Below, piece after piece: positions 1 through 6,038 of a DNA stretch of 6,276 bases. The number at the start of each line of letters is the position of its first letter. Position 1 is the stretch's first letter. The position numbers were made by a program, and so were the translations under genes. The stretch is taken from positions 1 through 6,276 of the forward strand of contig CATPCO010000804.1 of NCBI GenBank assembly GCA_955652925.1, in the 5' to 3' direction. The notes beneath the pieces were generated by a model that saw nothing but the letters and a program-made list of their open reading frames with translations, made no database searches and was not told where the DNA came from. This stretch comes from an uncultured Xanthobacteraceae bacterium (lineage in GTDB: Bacteria; Pseudomonadota; Alphaproteobacteria; Rhizobiales; Xanthobacteraceae).

Positions 1-2
1 CG

Positions 3-1154
3 CGGATCTTGACGACGCACGCCGGCAGCCTGCCAAGGCCGCCGGAGCTGACCCGTCTGTTCGCTAGTCGCTCGCGAGGCGAGACCGTCGACGAGGAGGC
101 ACTCGCCGCCGCAGGCCACGATGCGGTTGCATGGGTGGTCGCTAAGCAGCGCGAGATTGGCATCGATGTCATTTCCAGCGGCGAGCAGCAGCGGGAATCC
201 TTTGTTCTCTATCTGCGCCGCCGCCTCAGCGGCATTGGTGGTCAGGGCGATCGAGCGCCGTTTGCAGACATTGAGAGCTACCCCAAATTCAAGGAGGAAC
301 GCGCGCGTGCAAATGCCGCCCGCCAAGCGGTCAGCAATGTGGCTTTTCTGCCCAAATGCACTGGACCCATCACCTACATTGGCAAGGCCGAACTCGATGC
401 GGAGTGCGCCGCTTTGAAGGCGGCCGATGGGGCCTCGGGACGGGGTGCGGTAGCCCCCTTCCTTACAGCCGCCTCGCCGGGCATTTTGGCCTCGATCGTG
501 AAGAACGAGCACTATCCAAGCTTCGACGCCTATATTGATGCGATCGCTGCTGCCCTACGTATCGAATACGAGACCATTGTCGGCAGTGGCTTTCATCTTC
601 AGATCGATGCGCCCGACCTAGCCCTCGAGCGCCATGTCGCCTTCAGCAAGCGGCCGCTCAAAGATTTCCAGCAATTCGTTGACCGAGTGATCGCTGCCAT
701 CAACACGGCCCTCATCAATATTCCGCGCAACAAAGTGCGGCTCCATGTCTGTTGGGGCAACTACGAGGGGCCGCACGATCACGACGTGCCGCTCGCAGAT
801 ATTCTGCCGATCTTGTGTAGAGCCAAAGTTGGCAGCCTGTACCTGCCATTCGCCAATCCACGGCACGCACACGAATACAAGGTGTTTCGGCGTCAACCCC
901 TGGCGGAAGACCAGATGCTGGTGGCCGGCGTCATCGATACGGTCACCAACTACATCGAGCATCCGGAGGTAGTGGCCGACCGGCTCGAGCGCATCGCCAA
1001 GGCGTTCGGCGATCCGGCTCGCGTGCTCGCAGGCACCGATTGCGGATTCGACACCTCGGCTGGGATGGGACGGGTTGCCGAGGATATCGTGTGGGCGAAG
1101 CTCTCCTCCCTGGTCGAGGGTGCCCGCCTTGCCTCACAGTGCCTGTTTGCTTAG
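3..1154 (+). CDS. MetE-like (cobalamin-independent methionine synthase C-terminal family) protein, 5' partial
   Basis: This single-domain protein belongs to the zinc-dependent UROD/MetE superfamily, which includes core methionine synthases and epoxyalkane:coenzyme M transferase. It would be cytosolic and activate a thiol for alkyl transfer. The N-terminus reads TTHAGSLPRP, a family hallmark. A TTG occurs at 9, but in-frame Arg-Ile codons precede it and family members usually read 'RILTTHxGSLPRP', so the real start is probably just upstream of the window. Counting from the TTG, the zinc motif His246-x-Cys248 lies in HVCWGNYEGPHDHD, and the distal Cys345 lies in AGTDCGF. 'QIDAPDLALERH' is another family block. 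About 381 residues is normal for stand-alone members. The position usually holding the zinc-ligand Glu ('SFEGANPRH') is Pro280 here (LYLPFANPRH). A TRAP transporter follows 176 bases downstream on the same strand. Family assignment is firm. Substrate and reaction are unknown, and methionine synthesis should not be assumed. Confidence 0.9.
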   Translation, partial: RILTTHAGSLPRPPELTRLFASRSRGETVDEEALAAAGHDAVAWVVAKQREIGIDVISSGEQQRESFVLYLRRRLSGIGGQGDRAPFADIESYPKFKEERARANAARQAVSNVAFLPKCTGPITYIGKAELDAECAALKAADGASGRGAVAPFLTAASPGILASIVKNEHYPSFDAYIDAIAAALRIEYETIVGSGFHLQIDAPDLALERHVAFSKRPLKDFQQFVDRVIAAINTALINIPRNKVRLHVCWGNYEGPHDHDVPLADILPILCRAKVGSLYLPFANPRHAHEYKVFRRQPLAEDQMLVAGVIDTVTNYIEHPEVVADRLERIAKAFGDPARVLAGTDCGFDTSAGMGRVAEDIVWAKLSSLVEGARLASQCLFA

Positions 1155-1316
1155 CAACACCGTTTAGCACTCAGTTGCGACAATCCGTGTATGGCGAACA
1201 AGTTGCGAGCATTGACCCATGGCAATCTGCCGGCACCGTATGTACGATGCGCGTGATAAACGGGTGCGCGGCCCGCGAAATGCCGTCGGCAAGCCCAGGG
1301 AAAAAGGAAATGCAAC

Positions 1317-1324
1317 GAGGAGGG
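1317..1324 (+). promoter_or_regulatory. Strong ribosome binding site of the TRAP binding-protein gene
   Basis: GAGGAGGG ends 6 bases before the ATG at 1331. It decides the start: the open frame runs back to about 1040 and contains earlier in-frame starts, but only the ATG at 1331 has this site and is followed directly by a Tat signal peptide. Confidence 0.85.
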
Positions 1325-1330
1325 AAACGC

Positions 1331-2350
1331 ATGAGCAAATTCACGGCTCCGATTACCCGCCGCAGCACGTTGCGGACTGGTGCCGGTCTTGCCGGCATCC
1401 TCGCTACCGGCCGCGCTCCGGTCTTCGCGCAGGCTTCGCCCAAGAAGCTTCTGTGGGCGCACATCGTCCCGCCGCCAGAATCGGCCGCCGTCGCGTTCGA
1501 ATGGATGGCCAAGGAGTTTAATGAGCGGGCCAAAGGCAGTCTCGCCATAGAATTCCACGGCGGCACACTGATCCCGAAGGAATTGGAGATCATGAATGCC
1601 GTCAAGGCCGGTAGCATCGCAATAGGCGGTCCGGCCGGCGCCGCAGCGACTGTCTTTCCGGAGATGGGCGCGTTTCTCGTCCCGTATCTCGTGAAGGACT
1701 ACAATTCCGCCTACGCCATGTTCAACGGCCAGATCGGTGAGCGGCTAGACAAGGAGTTCCAGGAAAAATACAAAGTCAAAGTACTATTCTTCTACGACTA
1801 CGGCTATCGTCACTTCTGGACCAACAAGAGCCCAATCGTCGAACCCAAGGATCTTCGCGGGCGCAAGATTCGCGTACAACTTGCCAAGGTGTTTTCCGAT
1901 ACGATTGCCGGCCTCGGCGGCAATGCGGTGCCGATGGCCTGGGGCGAGGTCGTCACGGCGGCCAAGCAAGGCGTGATCGACGGCGGCGATCTGCCGATCG
2001 TAAACATCGACGCGCTGAGGGTCTATGAGGTGGCGAAGTTCTGCTCCATGACTTTCCACAATTACGGCCCGACGCTCATCGTCATGAACCTGGAGATGTT
2101 CCAAAACCTATCGGCAGAGCACAAAAAACTGCTTCTCGATTTGGGTCGTGAGACCCAGGACAGGGTACGTCACGCCACCGAGTCGGTCGACAACTTTGAG
2201 AGCGCCAAGAAGCTGCTCGAGCCGAGGGGCATGACCGTGGTCGAAGCCAAAGTCGAGGAGTTCCGCAAGGTCGCGCAGGAGAAAGTTTGGCCTATCTACA
2301 AGAGCCAGTTCGGCGCACTGTGGGACGAGATCGCAGGCTTCAAGAGTTGA
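1331..2350 (+). CDS. dctP: TRAP transporter substrate-binding protein (DctP family), Tat-exported
   Basis: Periplasmic solute receptor of a tripartite ATP-independent transporter; it binds an organic acid and delivers it to the DctQM membrane complex. The product is 339 residues, normal for the family. The N-terminus has a twin-arginine signal (TRRSTLR, Arg10-Arg11), a hydrophobic stretch GAGLAGILATG and a likely cleavage after AQA (residue 35). The mature part begins KKLLWAHIVPPPES, the usual first strand of DctP proteins. The core block GRKIRVQ contains the conserved carboxylate-binding arginine (Arg181), followed by GGNAVPMAWGEVVTAAKQGVIDGGD, matching the family's 'G...P.....E...AlqqGvvDG' region. 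The start at 1331 is supported by an excellent Shine-Dalgarno site. The genes for both membrane subunits follow. The Tat signal suggests export in folded form. Substrate unknown: the Arg points to a carboxylate, but the sequence cannot identify it. Confidence 0.95.
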   Translation: MSKFTAPITRRSTLRTGAGLAGILATGRAPVFAQASPKKLLWAHIVPPPESAAVAFEWMAKEFNERAKGSLAIEFHGGTLIPKELEIMNAVKAGSIAIGGPAGAAATVFPEMGAFLVPYLVKDYNSAYAMFNGQIGERLDKEFQEKYKVKVLFFYDYGYRHFWTNKSPIVEPKDLRGRKIRVQLAKVFSDTIAGLGGNAVPMAWGEVVTAAKQGVIDGGDLPIVNIDALRVYEVAKFCSMTFHNYGPTLIVMNLEMFQNLSAEHKKLLLDLGRETQDRVRHATESVDNFESAKKLLEPRGMTVVEAKVEEFRKVAQEKVWPIYKSQFGALWDEIAGFKS

Positions 2351-2357
2351 CGCACGC

Positions 2358-2385
2358 GCGGGGCGAGGATTTGGCTCGGCCCCGC
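2358..2385 (+). other. GC-rich intergenic hairpin between dctP and dctQ
   Basis: GCGGGGC (2358-2364) pairs with GCCCCGC (2379-2385). After a one-base bulge, GAG (2365-2367) pairs with CTC (2375-2377), leaving a 7-base loop. No T-run follows, so it is not a classic terminator. It begins 7 bases after the dctP stop. In transporter operons such hairpins often protect the 3' end of the binding-protein mRNA and yield more binding protein than permease; that role is inferred here. Confidence 0.6.
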
Positions 2386-2432
2386 CGCACGCCTCGCGTC
2401 TGACCTGGATGCCGTAAGGGGGCCCCCATTCC

Positions 2433-2927
2433 ATGTTGCGGTTCGTCGCCGCGATCCCAAGGATTGCCGTCACTGCCCTGATCGTATTGGCCATCGTCAA
2501 TCTTCTGATCGGCGTCATCTTCCGCTATTTCGTCGGCGCTCTCACCTACTATCTCGACCTGGATCCGATTCCATTCACGTGGGTCGAAGAGGTAGGCGAA
2601 ATGTCACTGGCATGGCTGACACTGATCGGTGCCGCCATAGGCGTTCGGCAGCGGTCGCATTTCACTCTCCATGTTTTCGCCCATCATCTGCCTCGAGGCA
2701 TCCAGGTTTGGACTAGCCGATTCAATTACATATTGATCATCGGTGTGGGCTCTCTCGCCGCCTGGTACGGCTACAAGCTGTGCTTGCTCAATCGCACATT
2801 CGCCACCCCAGGCTTACAAATCAATCTGGCGTGGCTTTACGCGTCCGCCGTCATAGGCGGGACGCTTATCGCGATGTACGCGCTGTCCATGATTTTCGCG
2901 CCGTCGCCTGAGGATAACCTTCTATAA
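2433..2927 (+). CDS. dctQ: TRAP transporter small permease (DctQ family)
   Basis: Small inner-membrane subunit of the TRAP transporter, pairing with DctM to move the ligand delivered by DctP. At 164 residues it has the usual size and four predicted membrane segments at about 10-32, 50-68, 92-113 and 130-155. Family signs are the 'RYF' after the first segment and WVEEVGEMSLAWLTLIGAA followed by GVRQRSHF, matching the DctQ pattern 'W.EE......W..f.Ga....r...H'. The ATG at 2433 is preceded by AAGGGGG (2416-2422), about 10 bases away. It lies 82 bases after dctP and 21 bases before dctM, so it is probably co-transcribed with both. Sequence divergence is high in this family, so the call rests on topology, motif and position together, which agree. 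Confidence 0.92.
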   Translation: MLRFVAAIPRIAVTALIVLAIVNLLIGVIFRYFVGALTYYLDLDPIPFTWVEEVGEMSLAWLTLIGAAIGVRQRSHFTLHVFAHHLPRGIQVWTSRFNYILIIGVGSLAAWYGYKLCLLNRTFATPGLQINLAWLYASAVIGGTLIAMYALSMIFAPSPEDNLL

Positions 2928-2948
2928 TAAAGAGCGAAAGCGCGCACC

Positions 2949-4232
2949 ATGCTCCTACTGACGGCGGCTGTGATCTTCGTTGCGCTCGTCGTCCTGTCGA
3001 TGCCCATCGTGTTTTCCCTTGCGGTTGCCGGCATCACCGGTCTGTGGCTTGGAGGCTATCCGCTGCAGCAGCTGCCCTCCGCGTTGGTCTCCGGCTCGCA
3101 AAGTTGGGTGCTGCTGGCCATCCCCGCCTTCGTTTTTGCGGGAAACCTGATGGAGCGCTGCGGTATGAGCCATGCGCTTGTCGAGCTCGCGCGCGCCATG
3201 GTTGGTTGGGTGCGCGGCGGTCTCGGGATGTCGGTAATCATCGTCGCCTATTTCTTCTCCGATATCTGCGGGTCGAAGATGGCCGAGGTGTCGGCGCTCG
3301 GTTCATCCCTCATGCCGCCCCTGACTAAGGCCGGCTACGATAGGAGGGACTCGGCCTCTCTAATCGCCGCAGGCACCGCGATGGGGATGCTTGTTCCCCC
3401 GGCCATCTTCATGATCGTTATAGCCCAGGTCACCAATACATCAGCCGTGGCACTATTTGTGGCCGGCTTCGTCCCGGCGCTGGTGATCATGCTTTGCCTG
3501 ATGATCGTCGTCTATTTGCGCGCCCGTATTTGCGGCTGGCCGGTCGACGTCAAACCAAGTTTGAAGCGCCTAGGGCTGGCGTCTCTGCACGCGGCCGTGC
3601 CGATGGTCGTGCCATTCATTATTCTTGCCGGATTCATCTTCGGCGTCATAACCGCCACCGAAGCCGGTGCCGTTGTGGCCGCATATGCGTTTTTGGCGGC
3701 AAAGCTTTACTATCGCAACGTCAGCTGGCGCGAGATGGGCAAAATCGCCTACGACAGCGCAATCCTTACCGCTGCAGTCGTGTTTCTGCTCGCCGTCGCA
3801 TCGATCTATCAATATCTGATGGGTGTGAGCGGTGTGCCGCAGATGCTGGCCCATGTGTTGGAGCCACTCAGGTCAAAACCATGGCTCTTTCTTATGGGTG
3901 CCGCGTGTATCACTGTGCTGTTTGGCATGGTGCTCGAGGGACTGCCGGCGGCGGTAGTCCTAATTCCTGTCGTGTTTCCAATTGCAGAGGGGATGGGCAT
4001 CGATCCCATCCACTTCAACATCGTGCAGACCGCCGCTGTCGGTATTGGTCTGTTCTTGCCACCCATGGGCGTCGGTCTGCTCATGGCGTTGCGGTTTGCG
4101 AATTTGAGCGTAGGCGAGCATTTTCGCAATTATGTCCCTTACCTCTGCGCCCTCGTCGTGGGACTTTTGCTAATCATTTGCATCCCAGAAATCAGCCTGG
4201 CATTACCCCGCGCTGCCGGCTTGCTTAGATGA
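2949..4232 (+). CDS. dctM: TRAP transporter large permease (DctM family)
   Basis: Large inner-membrane subunit that forms the ion-coupled (usually sodium) transport path of the TRAP system. At 427 residues it is full length, with roughly eleven to twelve hydrophobic segments along its whole length. Diagnostic blocks: FAGNLMERCGM near residue 63; SDICGSKMAEVSALGSSLMP from Ser104, the version here of 'SG S.aa..a.Gsi..p' in the first re-entrant half; KAGYDRRDSASLIAA; GMLVPPAI (Pro150-Pro151); ITATEAGAVVAAYAFL; and in the second half GIDPIHFNIVQ and GLFLPPMGVG (Pro371-Pro372). The two PP loops reflect the internal repeat of this ion-transporter fold. The Shine-Dalgarno is weak (AGAG/GAAAG about 10 bases upstream), so translation may depend on the upstream dctQ. 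The gene ends 143 bases from the convergent J-domain gene. No good terminator is visible after it. Confidence 0.95.
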   Translation: MLLLTAAVIFVALVVLSMPIVFSLAVAGITGLWLGGYPLQQLPSALVSGSQSWVLLAIPAFVFAGNLMERCGMSHALVELARAMVGWVRGGLGMSVIIVAYFFSDICGSKMAEVSALGSSLMPPLTKAGYDRRDSASLIAAGTAMGMLVPPAIFMIVIAQVTNTSAVALFVAGFVPALVIMLCLMIVVYLRARICGWPVDVKPSLKRLGLASLHAAVPMVVPFIILAGFIFGVITATEAGAVVAAYAFLAAKLYYRNVSWREMGKIAYDSAILTAAVVFLLAVASIYQYLMGVSGVPQMLAHVLEPLRSKPWLFLMGAACITVLFGMVLEGLPAAVVLIPVVFPIAEGMGIDPIHFNIVQTAAVGIGLFLPPMGVGLLMALRFANLSVGEHFRNYVPYLCALVVGLLLIICIPEISLALPRAAGLLR

Positions 4233-4375
4233 TTTAGGTTTGACAATCAGGAACTTCAGCTACAGCCTCACGTTCGAGAAACCGGGCGCCCGTGACGATC
4301 TCGCTAATAATGCGGCTTCAGTTCCGCCCATTTAGCGCCTCAGGTCCGCTTCGCCTCAATGAACGAAACTAGGGT

Positions 4376-5020
4376 CTAACGCTGCGCACGCATCGCCTGC
4401 GCATATGCGGCGTTCAGCGCTTTACTGCGTTCTTCTGCTAACTCACGGAACTCCGATGAAAGGCCTGCCACCCGATCAGGATGGCATTGTCGTATCTTTC
4501 GTCGGTAGTTGCAGACGATTTCGTCCTTGGTTGCGCTCGGTGTAACTTCAAGAACTCTCCACCACGCCTCTGTTGGACATTGTGCAGCGGCCGGGTCACG
4601 GCCTTGTTGAAACCGCCGTTCAGCCTCGCGCCCTTCCTCTGCCTGCGGTCGTTGTCGCTTGGCTTCTCTTTGTAGCTCCGCTAGGTGCTGACGTTCGGTC
4701 TCCTGCGCCTCGCGATGGAGTTCCTCGCGATTTCGCCGCTCCTGCTCGCGCCGTCTTTCGGCTTGCCGCTCGCTCGCGCTCGCGCCTTTGCTCCAAAGTC
4801 TCCGATGCTCTCTCCAAATCACGGGCCCGAACATCAACGCCCCTAGGTTTACGCTCATCCAAACAAGATGCGTGGTGTCCATCGCAAATAGGCTTAATGC
4901 ATAGAAGCAGACTGCCTCGAGGAGAACGACAGCCAACATGATGGCCAGCCAGCGTGCCCGAGGCACTTTCCATTCGCCATTTTGGCCAATGTGGATGTCA
5001 CTTAATGAGGTCGACGGCAT
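4376..5020 (-). CDS. Membrane-anchored J-domain (DnaJ-like, type III) protein
   Basis: Predicted co-chaperone that would stimulate the ATPase of an Hsp70 (DnaK) at the inner membrane. The chosen start, ATG at 5020, gives 214 residues and has a GGAAGGGG site about 7 bases upstream; an upstream in-frame GTG at 5050 lacks such support. Two hydrophobic segments lie near the N-terminus (about 24-46 and 51-69). A highly charged Arg/Glu/Gln-rich segment (about 70-150, with REQERRNREELHREAQETE) probably forms a long helix or coiled coil. A C-terminal J domain follows (about 152-214): AWWRVLEVTPSATKDEIVCNYRRKIRQCHPDR, with the catalytic HPD at 180-182 and a helix ending ALNAAYAQAM. No Gly/Phe or zinc-finger region is present, so it is not DnaJ itself. 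If both segments span the membrane, the J domain faces the cytoplasm. Client unknown. It converges with dctM and is probably monocistronic. Confidence 0.85.
   Translation of the reverse strand: MPSTSLSDIHIGQNGEWKVPRARWLAIMLAVVLLEAVCFYALSLFAMDTTHLVWMSVNLGALMFGPVIWREHRRLWSKGASASERQAERRREQERRNREELHREAQETERQHLAELQREAKRQRPQAEEGREAERRFQQGRDPAAAQCPTEAWWRVLEVTPSATKDEIVCNYRRKIRQCHPDRVAGLSSEFRELAEERSKALNAAYAQAMRAQR
4721..4805 (-). repeat. Direct repeat copy A, inside the J-protein gene
   Basis: This 85-base stretch encodes part of the Arg/Glu-rich helix of the J-domain protein (roughly residues 72-100). A near copy lies at 5306-5389 in the same orientation, with about seven mismatches and one single-base gap. 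Copy A is in frame and looks like the functional version. Confidence 0.75.
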
Positions 5021-5024
5021 AAAA

Positions 5025-5035
5025 ATTCCCCTTCC
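5025..5035 (-). promoter_or_regulatory. Ribosome binding site setting the J-protein start
   Basis: Read on the minus strand, GGAAGGGGAA lies about 5-7 bases before the ATG at 5020. It supports that start over the GTG at 5050, which would add ten residues of unremarkable sequence. Confidence 0.6.
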
Positions 5036-5050
5036 ATTCTGTGAATACAC

Positions 5051-5253
5051 TCAACGCCCCGCTAAATCCTCCGGGGGCTATCGCCGCGTGCCAGCCCGCT
5101 GTCATCAATCCTATCCACTTGGTCCCAAGAAGCTGCTGGAACCGTCGAAGACTGGATTGGGGGATCGGCGCTCTCGTGGTGTTACCGAAAAAAGGCTTAA
5201 CGGCACGCCACTTTTCATTCCGCTGTGGCATTTAAGTCACAATCGCCTCAACT
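5051..5253. other. Intergenic region without a convincing gene; possible small-RNA locus
   Basis: Between the J-protein gene and the strong terminator at 5254-5299, reading frames exist on both strands, but none has a good ribosome binding site or a recognisable product. A plus-strand transcript must enter the terminator from here if that terminator is used. A weak promoter-like pair, TTGGGG (5157-5162) and TGTTAC (5180-5185) with 17-base spacing, could start such an RNA, but each box matches consensus at only three of six positions. The region would also hold the promoter of the minus-strand J-protein gene. Confidence 0.3.
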
Positions 5254-5299
5254 GTGGTGCCCCGACCGTGAGTTTACCGCGCGGTCGGGGCCACTTTTT
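5254..5299 (+). terminator. Strong Rho-independent terminator (orphan)
   Basis: CCCCGACCG (5260-5268) pairs perfectly with CGGTCGGGG (5282-5290) around a 13-base loop. Beyond a two-base bulge, GTGG (5254-5257) pairs with CCAC (5291-5294). Five T residues follow directly (5295-5299). The T-run makes it a plus-strand terminator only. No plus-strand protein gene lies within the preceding kilobase, since the upstream gene (J protein) runs the other way and dctM ends at 4232. Confidence 0.85.
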
Positions 5300-5305
5300 A
5301 TGCTG

Positions 5306-5389
5306 TCCCTCGCGATTTGGCCGCTCCTGCTCGCACCGTCTTTCGCTTACCCCTCGCTCGAGCTCGCGCCTTTGGTCCAAAGTCTCCGA
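5306..5389 (-). pseudogene. Direct repeat copy B: frameshifted fragment of the J-protein helix region
   Basis: This segment is about 90% identical to 4721-4805 of the J-protein gene in the same orientation. A one-base deletion (TTTCGCTT here against TTTCGGCTT in copy A) shifts the reading frame midway, so on the minus strand one part reads EQERPNRE (like EQERRNREE of the gene) and the other reads in a different frame. No J domain or membrane segment accompanies it. It begins 7 bases after the terminator T-run. Similarity seems to fade on both sides (only scattered matches to about 5400), so it looks like a partial duplication or the remnant of a second, decayed J-protein gene. Confidence 0.6.
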
Positions 5390-5529
5390 ATGCCCTCGGC
5401 AATAAATGCTCTCGCCAATAAAGGTGATCGCCGAGGATTGATCGCTGGATTGGCACTTTTCCGCCGCAATTTCGTAAGATTCCGTTGACATTTTTATACA
5501 AATGTTACGGGGCAGATTGGGAGGGGCTG

Positions 5530-5811
5530 ATGAAGAGAGTTGCGATTGCGTGCAGCGCTGTTGCCATCGCGATTGTTTGCGCCGCGCCGCAGCAGGCGGC
5601 AGCGGGCGATGGTGGTGGTTTTGCAGCCGGTCTAATTGGCGGCCTCGCAGCAGGCACGCTTTTCGGAATAGCGGCGAGCAGTCCGCCGCCGGTCTACTAC
5701 GCTGAACCAGCAACCGTATACGTGCCGACGTGCTATTGGACCCGCGGCCGGCCGATGTGGGACGGCTATCGCGGAATTTGGGTGAGACCTCGCATCCAAG
5801 TGTGCGATTGA
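5530..5811 (+). CDS. Small secreted glycine-rich protein, unknown function
   Basis: The predicted product is 93 residues. It has a Sec-type signal peptide, MKRVAIACSAVAIAIVCAAP, with likely cleavage after QQAAA (about residue 25). A glycine-rich, zipper-like hydrophobic segment follows (GDGGGFAAGLIGGLAAGTLFGIAAS), then a Pro/Tyr-rich stretch (PPPVYYAEPATVYVP) and a tail CYWTRGRPMWDGYRGIWVRPRIQVCD with two cysteines that could form a disulfide. Short exported proteins of this architecture are common and uncharacterised in Hyphomicrobiales. The glycine segment suggests membrane association or self-packing in the envelope. The ATG at 5530 follows GGAGGGG (5520-5526) closely. The frame extends upstream to a TTG at 5485, but that would disrupt the signal peptide. 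A terminator follows, so it is a single-gene unit. No enzymatic motif is seen. Confidence 0.85.
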   Translation: MKRVAIACSAVAIAIVCAAPQQAAAGDGGGFAAGLIGGLAAGTLFGIAASSPPPVYYAEPATVYVPTCYWTRGRPMWDGYRGIWVRPRIQVCD

Positions 5812-5833
5812 GCGCCAGAGCAGTGAAAACTCA

Positions 5834-5856
5834 GCCCGCAAGACGCGGGCTTTTTT
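5834..5856 (+). terminator. Rho-independent terminator of the small secreted protein gene
   Basis: GCCCGC (5834-5839) and GCGGGC (5845-5850) form a six-base-pair stem with an AAGAC loop, followed immediately by six T residues. It lies 22 bases after the stop at 5811 and fits that gene. Confidence 0.9.
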
Positions 5857-5877
5857 CCCTCACTTTGCCCATTGAAG

Positions 5878-5896
5878 GCACACTGATCGAGTGTGC
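5878..5896. repeat. Perfect 19-base dyad, GCACACT-GATCG-AGTGTGC
   Basis: The seven-base arms GCACACT and AGTGTGC are exact reverse complements around GATCG. No T-run follows on either side, so it does not look like a terminator. It could be an operator for a dimeric repressor or a small hairpin. It lies 22 bases past the preceding terminator and about 140 bases before the next start codon. Confidence 0.5.
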
Positions 5897-6038
5897 TCGC
5901 GCATAAAAGCCGCGCAGGCTCTTAAGTATTTTCAGCGCTGCAGCGGATCAGTTTCGAGCGCTCGACGTGAGGGGAACTGGCCGCTCAGCCACGTGAATCT
6001 ACATTCCAACTCAGCTTGTAACCTAGAACGCTTCCACT

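Noticed and set aside
1212..1248. TTGACC with downstream TATGTA/TACGAT as a promoter for the TRAP genes
   Set aside because: The spacing is 21 or 25 bases, too long for a standard sigma-70-type promoter; no better pair was found in the gap.
1040..1330. Upstream extension of the dctP reading frame
   Set aside because: It would overlap the 3' end of the MetE-like gene and bury the Tat signal about 97 residues inside the protein. The ATG at 1331 has a near-ideal Shine-Dalgarno site.
3494..4228. Long open frame of 244 residues inside dctM
   Set aside because: Its translation is Arg-rich with no recognisable motif, and it overlaps DctM, which has clear family motifs throughout. It is a GC-driven shadow frame.
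4268..4295. Hairpin TCACG...CGTGA around the palindrome CGGGCGCCCG between convergent dctM and the J-protein gene
   Set aside because: The outer stem is five pairs, the palindrome has no loop, and no T-run follows on either strand, so a bidirectional terminator is not supported.
5041..5235. Plus-strand GTG-started frame of 64 residues before the orphan terminator
   Set aside because: There is no ribosome binding site, the composition is unremarkable and no family is recognised. The terminator could serve it, but the coding case is weak.
5485..5500. TTGACA followed by TATACA as a promoter of the small secreted protein gene
   Set aside because: TTGACA matches the -35 consensus, but TATACA lies only 4 bases after it and nothing like a -10 box occurs 16-18 bases downstream.
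5237..5713. Minus-strand open frame of 158 residues
   Set aside because: It runs antisense through the small secreted protein gene and across the terminator, and it includes the frameshifted J-protein fragment in mixed frames, so it is not a coherent gene.
5933..5945. Overlapping palindromes CAGCGCTG and CGCTGCAGCG
   Set aside because: They are short and loopless, and expected by chance in GC-rich sequence.
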